From Candidatus Rokuibacteriota bacterium (lineage in GTDB: Bacteria > Methylomirabilota > Methylomirabilia > Rokubacteriales > CSP1-6): a stretch of DNA of 64,000 nucleotides. This document shows positions 10,118-18,566 of this stretch, piece after piece. The notes beneath the pieces are model-generated. The model saw nothing but the letters and a program-made list of their open reading frames with translations. It did no database searches and had not been told where the DNA came from. Location: contig QHSX01000053.1 in the NCBI GenBank assembly GCA_003221695.1, positions 16,740 to 80,739 on the forward strand, written 5' to 3'. Within the stretch, counting starts at the first letter, position 1. Each line of letters starts with the position of its first letter. A program made the position numbers and the translations under genes.

Positions 10118-10637
10118 GCGCGAAGGCGTGGTGGGCGGCGTCCTCGCGGAGGCCTTCCTTCTTGATCCTCCGCTTGATGCGGTCGCGGGTCATTGGGTCG
10201 AGGCGGTCGATGAAGAGGATCCCGTCGAGATGGTCCAGCTCGTGCTGGAAGACGCGCGCGCGCAGCCCCTGCGCCTCGATCGAGAGCGGCTGACCGTCGG
10301 CGTCGTAAGCCTCGAGCCTCACCCACGCCGAGCGCGTGACCGGCGCGAAGACGCCGGGAATCGACAGGCACCCTTCCTCGGCGGTCGCCTCGCCGCCCTC
10401 CCCGGTGATGACCGGATCGAGCAGCGCCTGGGCGCCCCGCCCCTCCTCGTCTCCGACCACGATCAGCCTGAGCGCGACGCCGACCTGCGGCGCGGCGAGG
10501 CCGATGCCGGCCTCGTCGTACATCGTGTCGATCATGTCGGCGATGATGGCCCGGATCTCGGGCGTCACCTCGCCGACGGGCTCGGCGCGCCGGCGGAGGA
10601 CGGGGTCGCCGTATTTCCGGATCTTCAAAACGGCCAT
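10113..10637 (-). CDS. def: peptide deformylase
   Basis: A 174-residue Fe/Zn metalloenzyme that removes the N-formyl group from nascent proteins. All three motifs are intact: GIGLAAPQVG (residues ~45-54), EEGCLSIPG with the metal-binding Cys, and QHELDHLDG with the HExxH pair. ATG at 10637 lies within the priA 3' end (13-nt overlap). Directly followed by fmt, the usual def-fmt pair. Confidence 0.97.
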   Translation of the reverse strand: MAVLKIRKYGDPVLRRRAEPVGEVTPEIRAIIADMIDTMYDEAGIGLAAPQVGVALRLIVVGDEEGRGAQALLDPVITGEGGEATAEEGCLSIPGVFAPVTRSAWVRLEAYDADGQPLSIEAQGLRARVFQHELDHLDGILFIDRLDPMTRDRIKRRIKKEGLREDAAHHAFAL

Positions 10638-12481
10638 TCGACCGGATCCACCTCCACGTCTATGATACCGCGGCCCTCCTGGCGGCCCCCCCGGAACTCC
10701 TCGAGCGCCGCCCCGACGAGCCGCGGCAGCTCGGCGGGGCCCTTCACGACGACCCGCCGGACTCGGTTCCGCCGGTCGGCGCCCGGCGGATAGACCTGGA
10801 GCGCCGTCGAGGTGCGGAGCGCGGCACTGACCCGCGCGGCCAGCCGCTCGGTCTCGGGCGCGCTCTGGCCCCGGACCGTGAGGGTCGCCAGCCGACGGAA
10901 CGGCGGGTAGCCGAGCTCGCCGCGGAAGCGGAGCTCGTGCGCGTAGAAGGCGGCGAGGTCCTGACGGACCACGGCGTCGAACGCGTAGTGCGTCGGGTTC
11001 TGAGACTGGATGACCAGCGCGCCGCCCTCCACGACGCGCTCGGCGGCGGCCCACAGAAGCGCGAAGGTCCGCTCGCCCGCGCGGAAGTCGGGGACGCGCA
11101 GGAGCTGGTCGGCCGACACGAAGCCGGCGAGGCCGAGGGTAGCGCGCCCGAAGAGCCGGAGCGCGCCGCGCGTGCCGATGACGACCTGGGCTGCCGCCGC
11201 GGCGGCGCGCTGCGTCTCGCCGCGCGCGCCGCGGAGTCCGTCCGGGTCGTAGCGGGCGATGCGCGCGTCGGGGAAGCGTCGCCGCACCGCGTGCTCGACG
11301 CGCTCGACGCCCCATCCGAACGGCGACAGGCGCCGGCCCTGGCAGCTCGGGCAGGTGTCGGGGAGCGGCGCCGTCCGCCCGCAGAGCCGGCAGGCGAGCG
11401 TCGCGGCGGCGCGTGAGTAGGCGAGCGCGAGCGCGCACTCCGCGCAGCGGACGATGGCGCCGCACTCGTCGCACGCGAGGGCCGAGGTGAGCCGGGTCAC
11501 GGCGAGAAAGACCCGCCGGCCGGCGGCGAGGGTCTCGCGGACCGCCCGCGCCAGCGCCGGTGTCAGCGGCTCGCGGCGGAGGATCCCCCGCGTGTCGGCC
11601 AGGCTGACGGCGGGCCACGGACCCGGCGGCGCGGGGACGGCCTCGGCGCGCCCGCTGTCCGCCCGCCACCACATCTCTACGCTCGGCGTCGCGGACGTCA
11701 GCAGGAGGGTCGCGCCCTCGCGCGCCGCGCGCTCGAGCACGACGTCGCGCGAATGGATGCGCGGCGGGCCCGGGGGCTTGTGGGCGGCCTCGTGCTCGTC
11801 GAGCAGGACGAGCGTGCCCGGCGGCGCCACTGGCGCAAGCAGCGCCGAGCGCGTGCCGGTCGCGAGCCGCGCCGAGCCGTCGGCCAGCTGCCGCCACGCC
11901 TTGGCACGAACCTCCTCGTCCACGCCGGAGTCGAGCCGGACGACCTGATCGACCTTCGCGAGCCGCTGCGCCCAGCGCGCCGCCGTGTCCACGTCGGCCG
12001 CGATCACGAGCGCGCCGCCCTTGGCTCCCTCGATGCGCTCGAGCACGCGCTGCTCCCGACCCGCACCGACCAGCAGCGTGGGGCGTCGCTCCGGCGCGTT
12101 CCGAGGGGCGCCGGCGGGTGGCTCCATGCGAGTGGCGTGCCGAGCGCCCGAGCCGCTCCCGGGCCCGGTCGCTCGGGAGTCGAGCAGCGGGGGAGGCAGC
12201 AGGGCCGCGCAGGTCGAGCCGAGGGACGAGAGGCTCTCGGCCGCGATCCAGCTGGCGAAGTCGAGCTGGGCGGGCGAGAGGATCGGTGTGGAATCGGCGA
12301 CGCGGAGCAGCGGCTTCAGGCGTGCGTCATCGCCCTCGCGGAGCGCCACCACCATGCCGACACGCGCCGCCCCGCGCAAGGGCGCCAGCACGCGCTGACC
12401 CGGCGCGGGCTCCCAGCCGTCGGGCACTCGGTAGGAGAACGGATGCGAGACCGGAGCGTCGAAGGCGACGTCCGCAATCAT
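10625..12481 (-). CDS. priA: PriA-like primosomal protein with degenerate ATPase motifs
   Basis: At 618 residues this is shorter than typical PriA (~700-750). The N-terminal 3'BD region (VSHPFSYRVPDGW) and the zinc-binding region with eight cysteines (CDECGAIVRCAECALAL, then CRLCG and CPSCQG) are conserved, as are GTRSALLAP and TSATPSVEM. However, the Walker A motif (normally GxTGSGKTE) is replaced by LLVGAGREQ (residues ~136-144), and the DEEH box reads DEHE (~228-231). The protein probably retains DNA binding but not helicase activity, comparable to the helicase-dead PriA of actinobacteria. A Gly/Ala/Arg/Pro-rich insert (~residues 100-133) precedes the lost motif. Confidence 0.85.
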   Translation of the reverse strand: MIADVAFDAPVSHPFSYRVPDGWEPAPGQRVLAPLRGAARVGMVVALREGDDARLKPLLRVADSTPILSPAQLDFASWIAAESLSSLGSTCAALLPPPLLDSRATGPGSGSGARHATRMEPPAGAPRNAPERRPTLLVGAGREQRVLERIEGAKGGALVIAADVDTAARWAQRLAKVDQVVRLDSGVDEEVRAKAWRQLADGSARLATGTRSALLAPVAPPGTLVLLDEHEAAHKPPGPPRIHSRDVVLERAAREGATLLLTSATPSVEMWWRADSGRAEAVPAPPGPWPAVSLADTRGILRREPLTPALARAVRETLAAGRRVFLAVTRLTSALACDECGAIVRCAECALALAYSRAAATLACRLCGRTAPLPDTCPSCQGRRLSPFGWGVERVEHAVRRRFPDARIARYDPDGLRGARGETQRAAAAAAQVVIGTRGALRLFGRATLGLAGFVSADQLLRVPDFRAGERTFALLWAAAERVVEGGALVIQSQNPTHYAFDAVVRQDLAAFYAHELRFRGELGYPPFRRLATLTVRGQSAPETERLAARVSAALRTSTALQVYPPGADRRNRVRRVVVKGPAELPRLVGAALEEFRGGRQEGRGIIDVEVDPVEWPF

Positions 12482-12482
12482 C

Positions 12483-13175
12483 TCACTTCGTTCGGCGGCG
12501 GTCGTACTCCCGTTTGGCGAGCTTCAGGTCCTCCCAGGCCATGCGCCGGTACTCGGGCCCCGGGTTACGGAGCAGGAACGCCGGATGGAACGTGGGGATC
12601 AGCACGGCCGAGCCGTACGGATGGACCTTGCCGCGGAGCTTGCCGATCGCCTCGCGGGTGCCGAGCAGCGCCTGCGTGGCGACCGAGCCGAGGGAGAGGA
12701 TGACCTTCGGCTGGATCACGGCGAGCTGCGCGGCGAGGAAGGGCGCGCACGCGGCAAGCTCGTCCGCTTCGGGGTTTCTGTTGCCGGGTGGGCGGCACTT
12801 GACGGTATTCGAAATATAGGCTTCGTCACGCGGGATATCGACGGACGCGAGCATCTTCGTGAGGAGCTGGCCGGCGCGCCCGACGAAGGGCAACCCCTGC
12901 GCGTCCTCGTCCGCGCCCGGCCCCTCGCCGATGCAGACGAGGTCGGCCCGCGGGTTCCCCGCGCCGAAGACGATCGTCGTCCGTCCCTCGCAGAGCTTGC
13001 AGCGCCGACAGCCGGCGAGGGCGCGCTCCTGCGCGCGGAGCGCCTCCGCGGGAGAGAGCAGGTACTCACCCGCGAGCGGCAGCGCCGTGAAGCCGAGGTC
13101 GCGGTGGTGGCGGAGCGTGGCGCCGAGCGCGCCGAGCGCCTCGGTGAGCATCTCCCGGGGGGTCGCGGTCGTCAT
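12483..13175 (-). CDS. uracil-DNA glycosylase, family 4 (Fe-S type)
   Basis: A 230-residue family 4 UDG that excises uracil from DNA. Motif 1 (GEGPGADEDAQGLPFVGRAG, residues ~84-103) and the HPAFLLRNP motif are present, as is the 4Fe-4S cysteine set (C56/C59/C62 region GCRRCKLC, plus KCRPPGNRNP and AACAPF). An upstream in-frame start at 13250 is less likely; ATG 13175 overlaps the stop of the upstream frame by 4 nt. Confidence 0.93.
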   Translation of the reverse strand: MTTATPREMLTEALGALGATLRHHRDLGFTALPLAGEYLLSPAEALRAQERALAGCRRCKLCEGRTTIVFGAGNPRADLVCIGEGPGADEDAQGLPFVGRAGQLLTKMLASVDIPRDEAYISNTVKCRPPGNRNPEADELAACAPFLAAQLAVIQPKVILSLGSVATQALLGTREAIGKLRGKVHPYGSAVLIPTFHPAFLLRNPGPEYRRMAWEDLKLAKREYDRRRTK

Positions 13176-13554
13176 GCGGCGAGGCGCGCCTTCCGTCCCG
13201 TCACGAACACGAGGATGGCGAAGAGGCCGGTCACGACGGCGTTGAGCCACCAGTACCAGAGGGCTCCGTTGAAGCCGCGCACCAACGCCTGCGCCACGAT
13301 CGTGACGAAATAGATGGCGGGAAGGAGCGCGTATAGGATCACGAGGCTCCGGTATCGGTCGAGGTCGCCGACGATACGGAGCTCCATGAGGCCCAGGACG
13401 ACCAGCGGAATCCCGAAGGCGCGCAAGAAGTAGTTCTCTGGAGCGTCGCCTGCTGGGTGATCGCCGTCGTCCACCTGGGGACGAGGAGGTACGGGAGCCC
13501 GTACACGAAGAGGATGATCGCCTGGATCGTCATCACCGTCTTGAGCGTGGTCAT
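13172..13554 (-). pseudogene. frameshifted small membrane protein
   Basis: Two overlapping frames make one protein. The first (from ATG 13554) gives MTTLKTVMTIQAIILFVYG...ITQQATL and then turns into nonsense. A second frame takes over near 13440 with PENYFLRAFGIPLVVLGLMEL and continues through three more hydrophobic helices to a stop at 13172. Joined, they give a four-helix protein of about 127 residues. A 1- or 2-nt indel around 13435-13445 explains the break; it may be a true mutation or an assembly error. Family not recognised. It overlaps coaBC and udg by 4 nt at each end, as an intact operon gene would. Confidence 0.6.
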
Positions 13555-14774
13555 GAGCGGACCGCCTTCTTCCGGGCCGCGGCGGCGCGGAGCGCGAGGA
13601 TGTGGCTCAGAATGAGGTCGGCGACGTCCGTCTTCGGCATGCGAGGCAGCGCGCGCGTGCCGCCCCAGCGGTCGAGCAGCAGCACCTCGTTCTCGTCGGC
13701 GTCGAAGCCGATCCCCTGCTGGCTCACGTCGTTCGCGACCAGCAGGTCGATCCCCTTGCTCTCGAGCTTCGCCCGCGCGTTCTCGGCGACGTCGTGGGTC
13801 TCCGCGGCGAAGCCGACGATGAACGCGCCGGTGCCGCCGCCGGCGACCTCGGCGAGGATGTCCGGGTTCGGCGTGAGCTCGATGGTCAGGTCACGCTTGC
13901 CCTTGATCTTGGCGGCGGCCGGGTGCTTGGCGCGATAGTCCGCGACGGCGGCCGCCTTGATCACGACCGTGGCCGCGCCGAGATGCTGGAGCACCGCCTC
14001 GCGCATGTCCTCGGCGGTTTGCACTGGGACGAAGACCGCGCCGGGCGGGGGCGTGAGCTGTGTGGGGCCCGAGATCAGCGTCACCTGCGCGCCGCGCCGG
14101 AGCGCGGCGGCCGCGAGGCCGTAGCCCATCTTGCCCGACGAGCGGTTCGAGATGTAGCGCACCGGGTCGAGCGGCTCGCGCGTCGGCCCCGCAGTGATGA
14201 GGAGCCGCTCACCCGACAGGTCGCGCGCGGGCGTCAGCACACGCAAGAGCGCTTCGACGATCGCGTCGGGCTCGGGGAACCGTCCCTTGCCCGACAGGCC
14301 CGAGGCGAGCGCGCCCGCGTCCGGCTCGAGGACGGTGACGCCGCGCCCGCGCAGCGTCTGGACGTTGGCGACGACCGCCGGGTGCTCCCACATGCCGCCG
14401 TCCATCGCGGGGACCATGAGCACCGGCGAGCGCGTGGCCAAGAGGAGGGTCGTCAGGAAGTCGTCGGCGATCCCGTGCGCCGCCTTGGCCAGGAGGTTCG
14501 CCGTGGCGGGCGCGACGAGGATCGCGTGGGCCCGCTCGGCGAGGGCGACGTGCTCGACGGCGTCGGGGGTCTGCGGGTCGAAGAGGTTGATGAGCACCGG
14601 CCGGCCGGAGAGCGTCCGGAACGTGAGCGGGCCCACGAACTCCGCCGCGTGCTCGGTGAGGCACACGGTGACCCCGGCGCCGAGCCGCGTCAGCTCGCGG
14701 AGCAGGTACACGGCCTTGTACGCCGCGATGGACCCGGTGACACCGAGGATCAGCTCCCGGCCGGCGAGGCTCAT
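13551..14774 (-). CDS. coaBC: bifunctional phosphopantothenoylcysteine decarboxylase/synthetase
   Basis: A 407-residue enzyme performing two steps of coenzyme A synthesis. The N-terminal flavin decarboxylase domain (CoaC) shows LILGVTGSIAAYKAVYLLREL, the VAPATANLLAKAAHGIADD segment and PAMDGGMWEHPAV. The C-terminal CTP-dependent synthetase (CoaB) shows ITAGPTREPLDPVRYISNRSSGKMGY. ATG 14774 overlaps the rpoZ stop by 4 nt. Confidence 0.97.
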   Translation of the reverse strand: MSLAGRELILGVTGSIAAYKAVYLLRELTRLGAGVTVCLTEHAAEFVGPLTFRTLSGRPVLINLFDPQTPDAVEHVALAERAHAILVAPATANLLAKAAHGIADDFLTTLLLATRSPVLMVPAMDGGMWEHPAVVANVQTLRGRGVTVLEPDAGALASGLSGKGRFPEPDAIVEALLRVLTPARDLSGERLLITAGPTREPLDPVRYISNRSSGKMGYGLAAAALRRGAQVTLISGPTQLTPPPGAVFVPVQTAEDMREAVLQHLGAATVVIKAAAVADYRAKHPAAAKIKGKRDLTIELTPNPDILAEVAGGGTGAFIVGFAAETHDVAENARAKLESKGIDLLVANDVSQQGIGFDADENEVLLLDRWGGTRALPRMPKTDVADLILSHILALRAAAARKKAVRS

Positions 14775-14989
14775 GCCTTCGCGGTCTCTCCGTCGTCCTT
14801 GACCCGGTACTCGACCTTGGCCGCCGCGATCTCCTCGAGCGCGTGGCTCGTGGGCTTCTTGTGCTTGGTCTCGACGCGTCCTGCCGCGCCGCGGTTGATC
14901 TGCCGCGCCCGCTTCGCGGCGAGCACGACCAGCAGGTAGCGGTTGGACACCTTGTTCAGCGCACCTTCGAGCGAGGGAAAGGCCATCAC
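14771..14989 (-). CDS. rpoZ: RNA polymerase omega subunit
   Basis: A 72-residue omega subunit: N-terminal FPSLEGALNKVSNRYLLVVLAAKRARQI (only parts quoted) is the helical core contacting beta', followed by HALEEIAAAKVEYRV. It overlaps gmk upstream and coaBC downstream by 4 nt each. The gmk-rpoZ-coaBC order is widely conserved. Confidence 0.93.
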   Translation of the reverse strand: MMAFPSLEGALNKVSNRYLLVVLAAKRARQINRGAAGRVETKHKKPTSHALEEIAAAKVEYRVKDDGETAKA

Positions 14990-15600
14990 TCAGACACCTC
15001 CAGATCGGGGAATGTGAGGCTGAGACGGCTCGTGCGGCAGCGTTCTGCCTGGATGATCGCCGCCAGCTGCTCCATCGCCTCCTTCACGTCACGGTTCACG
15101 ATGAGATAATCGTACCGCCGCCACAGCGCGATCTCCTCGCGGGCACGCGCCAGGCGGCGCCTGATCTCGGCCTCGGCGTCGGAGCGCCGCTCCCGCAGCC
15201 GCTGCTCGAGCTCCTTCACGGACGGCGCCACGATGAACACGAGCACGGCCTCCGGGTACCGCGCCCGGAGCTGCGCCGCGCCCTGCGTGTCGATGTCGAG
15301 CAGCACGTCGTGGCCGGCCCCGAGCGACTCCTCGAGCGCGCGCGCCCGCGTGCCGTAGAGGTGGCCGTGCACGGTCGCCCACTCGGCGAACTCGCCCCGC
15401 GCGAGCATCGCACGGAACTCGGCCTCGCTGACGAAGCGGAAGTCCGCGCCGTCGATCTCGCCGGCCCGCGGCGCCCGCGTCGTCACCGACACCGAGTACG
15501 CGAGGTCGGGCAGGCGCAGCCGCATCTCGCGGCACAGCGTGGTCTTGCCCGCCCCGGACGGGGCGGAGACGACGAACAGCGTGCCGCGACGCCTGATCAC
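14986..15600 (-). CDS. gmk: guanylate kinase
   Basis: A 204-residue GMP kinase. The P-loop SAPSGAGKTTLCREM (residues ~12-26), the GMP-binding VSVTTRAPRAGEIDGADF segment and DIDTQGAAQLRARYP are intact. ATG 15600 follows the yicC stop by 30 nt. Confidence 0.97.
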   Translation of the reverse strand: MIRRRGTLFVVSAPSGAGKTTLCREMRLRLPDLAYSVSVTTRAPRAGEIDGADFRFVSEAEFRAMLARGEFAEWATVHGHLYGTRARALEESLGAGHDVLLDIDTQGAAQLRARYPEAVLVFIVAPSVKELEQRLRERRSDAEAEIRRRLARAREEIALWRRYDYLIVNRDVKEAMEQLAAIIQAERCRTSRLSLTFPDLEVSE

Positions 15601-15630
15601 CGGCCGCGCCCCGCTCCCCCACCGTGCGCG

Positions 15631-16545
15631 CTACTCAAGATTCTGCACCTGTTCGCGCATCTTCTCGATCAGGCCCTTCGCCGCGAGCGCCGCCTGGCTG
15701 ACCTCGAGGTCGTCGGCCTTCGAGGCGACCGTGTTGACCTCGCGGTTCAGCTCCTGGATCAGGAAGTCGAGCGGCCGGCCGACGGCCCCGCCGCGGCCCA
15801 GCACCTGCGCGAGCTGCTCGAGGTGCGCGCGGAGCCGGATGAGCTCCTCACGCACGTCGGTCTTCTCCGCCCAGACCGCCACCTCGCCGAGGACCCGCCC
15901 CTCGTCGATCGGCGCCTCGCCGAGGAGCGTCCGGATCCGCTCCCGCAGCCGCGCCTCGCGCCGCTCGACGGCGGCGGGCACGCGCGCCTCGACCAGGTCC
16001 GTCTGCGCCCGGAGGTCCGCGGTGAGCTTCTGGAGCTCGGCGCCGAGCGCCTCGCCCTCCGCCGTGCGCCGCAGGATGAGCTCGTCGAGCGCGCGCGCCA
16101 GCGCGTCCGAGAGGACCGGCCAGGCGGTGTCGGGGGCGGGCGCGTCCGCCTCGTCCAGGCGCACGACGCCGGGGCGCTCGAGCACCCAGGCGAGCGTCAC
16201 GTCGCCGCCGACGCCAATGGCCGCCCCGAGCTCGCGCGCCCGCGCGACGTACTCTGCGGCGAGCGCCTGGTCCACGCGGACTTGCCGGGTGGAGGCGTCC
16301 GGCGCGGGCAAGAGCTCCACGGCGATCTCGACACGCCCGCGCTCGAGACGCGACTGAACGAGACGACGCGCGTCCATCTCGAGGCCGGTGAGGGTGCGCG
16401 GCAGGCGGAGTGTCACGTCGAGGTGACGGTGGTTGAGAGATCGCGCTTCCACAGCGATCGTGATCGGCCCGGCGCTGACCTCCGCCCGACCGAATCCCGT
16501 CATGCTGCGAAGGGACGAGATCCGCGCGGCTCGGGTGGGTGTCAT
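15631..16545 (-). CDS. yicC: YicC-family endoribonuclease
   Basis: A 304-residue YicC/YloC protein. The hallmark SMTGFGRAEVSAGPITIAV lies at residues ~14-32 and SLNHRHLDVTLRLPR follows; the C-terminal DUF1732 part has GRPLDFLIQELNREVNTVASKA. E. coli YicC has been shown to be an RNase acting on small RNAs; whether this holds here is inferred. ATG 16545 and ATG 16503 (at MTGFG) are both possible. It precedes gmk, the usual pairing, and heads the run to rpe. Confidence 0.92.
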   Translation of the reverse strand: MTPTRAARISSLRSMTGFGRAEVSAGPITIAVEARSLNHRHLDVTLRLPRTLTGLEMDARRLVQSRLERGRVEIAVELLPAPDASTRQVRVDQALAAEYVARARELGAAIGVGGDVTLAWVLERPGVVRLDEADAPAPDTAWPVLSDALARALDELILRRTAEGEALGAELQKLTADLRAQTDLVEARVPAAVERREARLRERIRTLLGEAPIDEGRVLGEVAVWAEKTDVREELIRLRAHLEQLAQVLGRGGAVGRPLDFLIQELNREVNTVASKADDLEVSQAALAAKGLIEKMREQVQNLE

Positions 16546-16591
16546 CTAGTGATCTTAGGGCGAAATCTCCTGTAGTGTCAATATGTTGCGA

Positions 16592-16621
16592 TTGACAGCC
16601 GGCGAGGGCCCGGCGTAGACT
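16592..16621 (+). promoter_or_regulatory. promoter of the NMT1-type ABC transporter operon
   Basis: TTGACA at 16592-16597 and TAGACT at 16616-16621, separated by 18 nt. The binding-protein ATG at 16630 is only 8 nt downstream of the -10, so the mRNA is probably leaderless or nearly so. The same layout appears at the pyrR and acyl-CoA dehydrogenase promoters. Confidence 0.7.
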
Positions 16622-16629
16622 CCAACGCC

Positions 16630-17694
16630 ATGCGCCTCACCCGTCGCCGGTTCCTCCGGACGACCGGCGTCGCCGGCGTCTGGCTCGCCGCCGGCCGCGC
16701 GCATGCGCAGGCCCCGAGGCCGATCACCGTCACGCACAGCGTCTCCACCTTCGTCTATGGCCAGCACCTGGTGGCGAGAGAGAAAAAGTTCTTCGAGGCG
16801 GAGGGCGTGAGCGTCCCGGGCTTCATCGTCCCCGGGGGCGGGGCCAAGGTGGTCCAGGCGCTCGCGGCCGGACAGGCGATGTTCGCGCTGGGCGACTCGA
16901 ATCACCCGCTGAAGATCACGGAGAAAGGCCGGGACGCGCTCATGATCTTCGCGACGGACACGCGGTGCAGCTACGCCAACGTCGTCGTCCGGAAGGACCT
17001 CTACGATAAGGGCGTGAAGTCGGTCGAGGCGCTCGCCGACCGGAAGCTCGTGGGGCGCCGTGCGGTGATCGCTGCGACCGCGATCGGCTCGGGCACCTAC
17101 GTGTACGGCGTCTACGTGCTCAAGGAGACCAAGGCCCACGACGACAAGCCCGTCAACGACCACGTGGACTGGGTCGGGGGCGGCGCCTCGACCACGATGC
17201 TCGGCGGGCTCAAGGCGGGCAAGTTCGACGCGATCATGGCGGTGCCCGAGTGGCAGTTCGCCGCGGAGAGCGAGGGGTTCGGGCGGGCGATCTACGACGT
17301 GCTCGACGAGCGCGCCTGGAACCGCGTCTTCGGCGGGCCCATACCCGTCACGGTCGGCTACGTGCTCAAGGAGACCGTCGAGACGTCGCCCGACCTCGTG
17401 CAGGCGTACGTGAACGCCACCTATCGCGCCCAGCAGTGGATCCGGCGGGCGAAGGACGACGAGATCGTCGATCTCCTCCACACGCCGTACATGGACACCT
17501 TCAAGCGCGAGGATATCTTGAAGTCCGTGCGCTATTACAAGACGATCTTCGACTGGGACTTCATGATCGATGAGCGCGACTACGCGAACGGGATGAAGGT
17601 GTGGCTGCCGCTCGCGGTCGAGAAGCCGATCCCCTACGCCCGCGCCGTGGACATGTCGTTCGTCCGTCGAGCCCAGGCCAGATACAAGTCCTGA
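16630..17694 (+). CDS. ABC transporter substrate-binding protein, NMT1/SsuA type
   Basis: A 354-residue periplasmic binding protein of the NMT1/THI5/SsuA superfamily, which captures sulfonates, thiamine precursors or nitrate-like ligands. The N-terminus has a twin-arginine signal (RRRFLRTTGVAGVWLAAG, cleavage after AHA near residue 27). The fold is supported by GQHLVAREKKFFEAEGV, the VVQALAAGQAMFALGD ligand-site segment and the MLGGLKAGKFDAIMAVPEW segment. Ligand unknown. First gene of a binding protein-ATPase-permease operon with a strong promoter directly upstream. Confidence 0.9.
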   Translation: MRLTRRRFLRTTGVAGVWLAAGRAHAQAPRPITVTHSVSTFVYGQHLVAREKKFFEAEGVSVPGFIVPGGGAKVVQALAAGQAMFALGDSNHPLKITEKGRDALMIFATDTRCSYANVVVRKDLYDKGVKSVEALADRKLVGRRAVIAATAIGSGTYVYGVYVLKETKAHDDKPVNDHVDWVGGGASTTMLGGLKAGKFDAIMAVPEWQFAAESEGFGRAIYDVLDERAWNRVFGGPIPVTVGYVLKETVETSPDLVQAYVNATYRAQQWIRRAKDDEIVDLLHTPYMDTFKREDILKSVRYYKTIFDWDFMIDERDYANGMKVWLPLAVEKPIPYARAVDMSFVRRAQARYKS

Positions 17695-18566
17695 GCGCCC
17701 GTCGGCCCCGCATCGTCGTCCGGGACCTCGCGAAGACGTTCCGCGAGGGTGCGCGCACGCTGGAGGCCGTCCGGGACGTGTCGTTCGAGGTCGCCGACCA
17801 GGAGTTCGTCGCGATCGTGGGGCCGTCGGGCTGCGGCAAGTCGACGATCCTCAACATGCTCGGCGGGCTCGTGACCCCGTCCGCCGGGGCGATCGAGGTG
17901 GACGGCGGGCCGGTGACCGACGTCCCTCGGAAGGTCGGCTACGTCTTCCAGAAGGACACCGTCTTCCCGTGGCGCACCGTGCGCCGCAACGTCGCGCTGG
18001 GGCTCGAGTACCGCGGCGTCCGGGGCACGGAGCTGGAGACGCGGGTGCGGGAGGGGGTCCGGCTGGCGGGGCTCGAGGGGTTCGAGGACGCCTTCCCGGC
18101 GACGCTGTCGGGCGGAATGCGGCAGCGCGTCGCGCTCATGCGCACGCTCGTCGTCAACCCCGAGATCCTTCTCATGGACGAGCCCTTCGGCGCGCTCGAC
18201 ACCCACACGAAGCTCAGCCTCCACGCCGAGCTCCTGACCCTCTGGGAGGCGCGCCACCAGACGGTCGTCTTCGTCACCCACGACCTTTCCGAGGCGATCA
18301 CGCTCGCCGACCGGGTCATCGTCATGACGCGCCGGCCCGGCCGGATCAAGCTCGTCCACGACGTGCCGATCCCGCGGCCCCGCGACGTGATCAAGCTGCG
18401 TGAGACCGAGGAGTACGCCCACGAGTACAGCGTGATGTGGCACGTGCTGGGCGAGGAGCTCGGCGCCCCTGGTGGAGTGCAAGGCGACATGCGGACCGGA
18501 GCCGGGTCGCGCCTCGTCTCGGGCCACCCACAGAGCGCGCCGGGCGCGCGGCCCTCGCTCCAATGA
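17601..18566 (+). CDS. ABC transporter ATP-binding protein, SsuB/TauB type
   Basis: The ATPase of the same importer. Walker A GPSGCGKST, Q-loop VFQKDTVFPW, signature LSGGMRQRVALMRTL, Walker B ILLMDEPFGALD and the switch His in FVTHDLSEAI are complete. The GTG at 17601 gives 321 residues but overlaps the binding-protein gene by 94 nt; family homology begins only near RIVVRDLAKTF. A CTG at 17691 that overlaps the upstream TGA would give about 291 residues and may be the real start. A ~35-residue C-terminal tail after EELGAPGG is not part of the ATPase fold. Confidence 0.9.
   Translation: MAAARGREADPLRPRRGHVVRPSSPGQIQVLSARRPRIVVRDLAKTFREGARTLEAVRDVSFEVADQEFVAIVGPSGCGKSTILNMLGGLVTPSAGAIEVDGGPVTDVPRKVGYVFQKDTVFPWRTVRRNVALGLEYRGVRGTELETRVREGVRLAGLEGFEDAFPATLSGGMRQRVALMRTLVVNPEILLMDEPFGALDTHTKLSLHAELLTLWEARHQTVVFVTHDLSEAITLADRVIVMTRRPGRIKLVHDVPIPRPRDVIKLRETEEYAHEYSVMWHVLGEELGAPGGVQGDMRTGAGSRLVSGHPQSAPGARPSLQ

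Noticed and set aside
16555..17481. 308-residue minus-strand frame opposite the NMT1-type binding protein
   Set aside because: The plus strand has a Tat signal, domain homology and a promoter; the minus frame has none.
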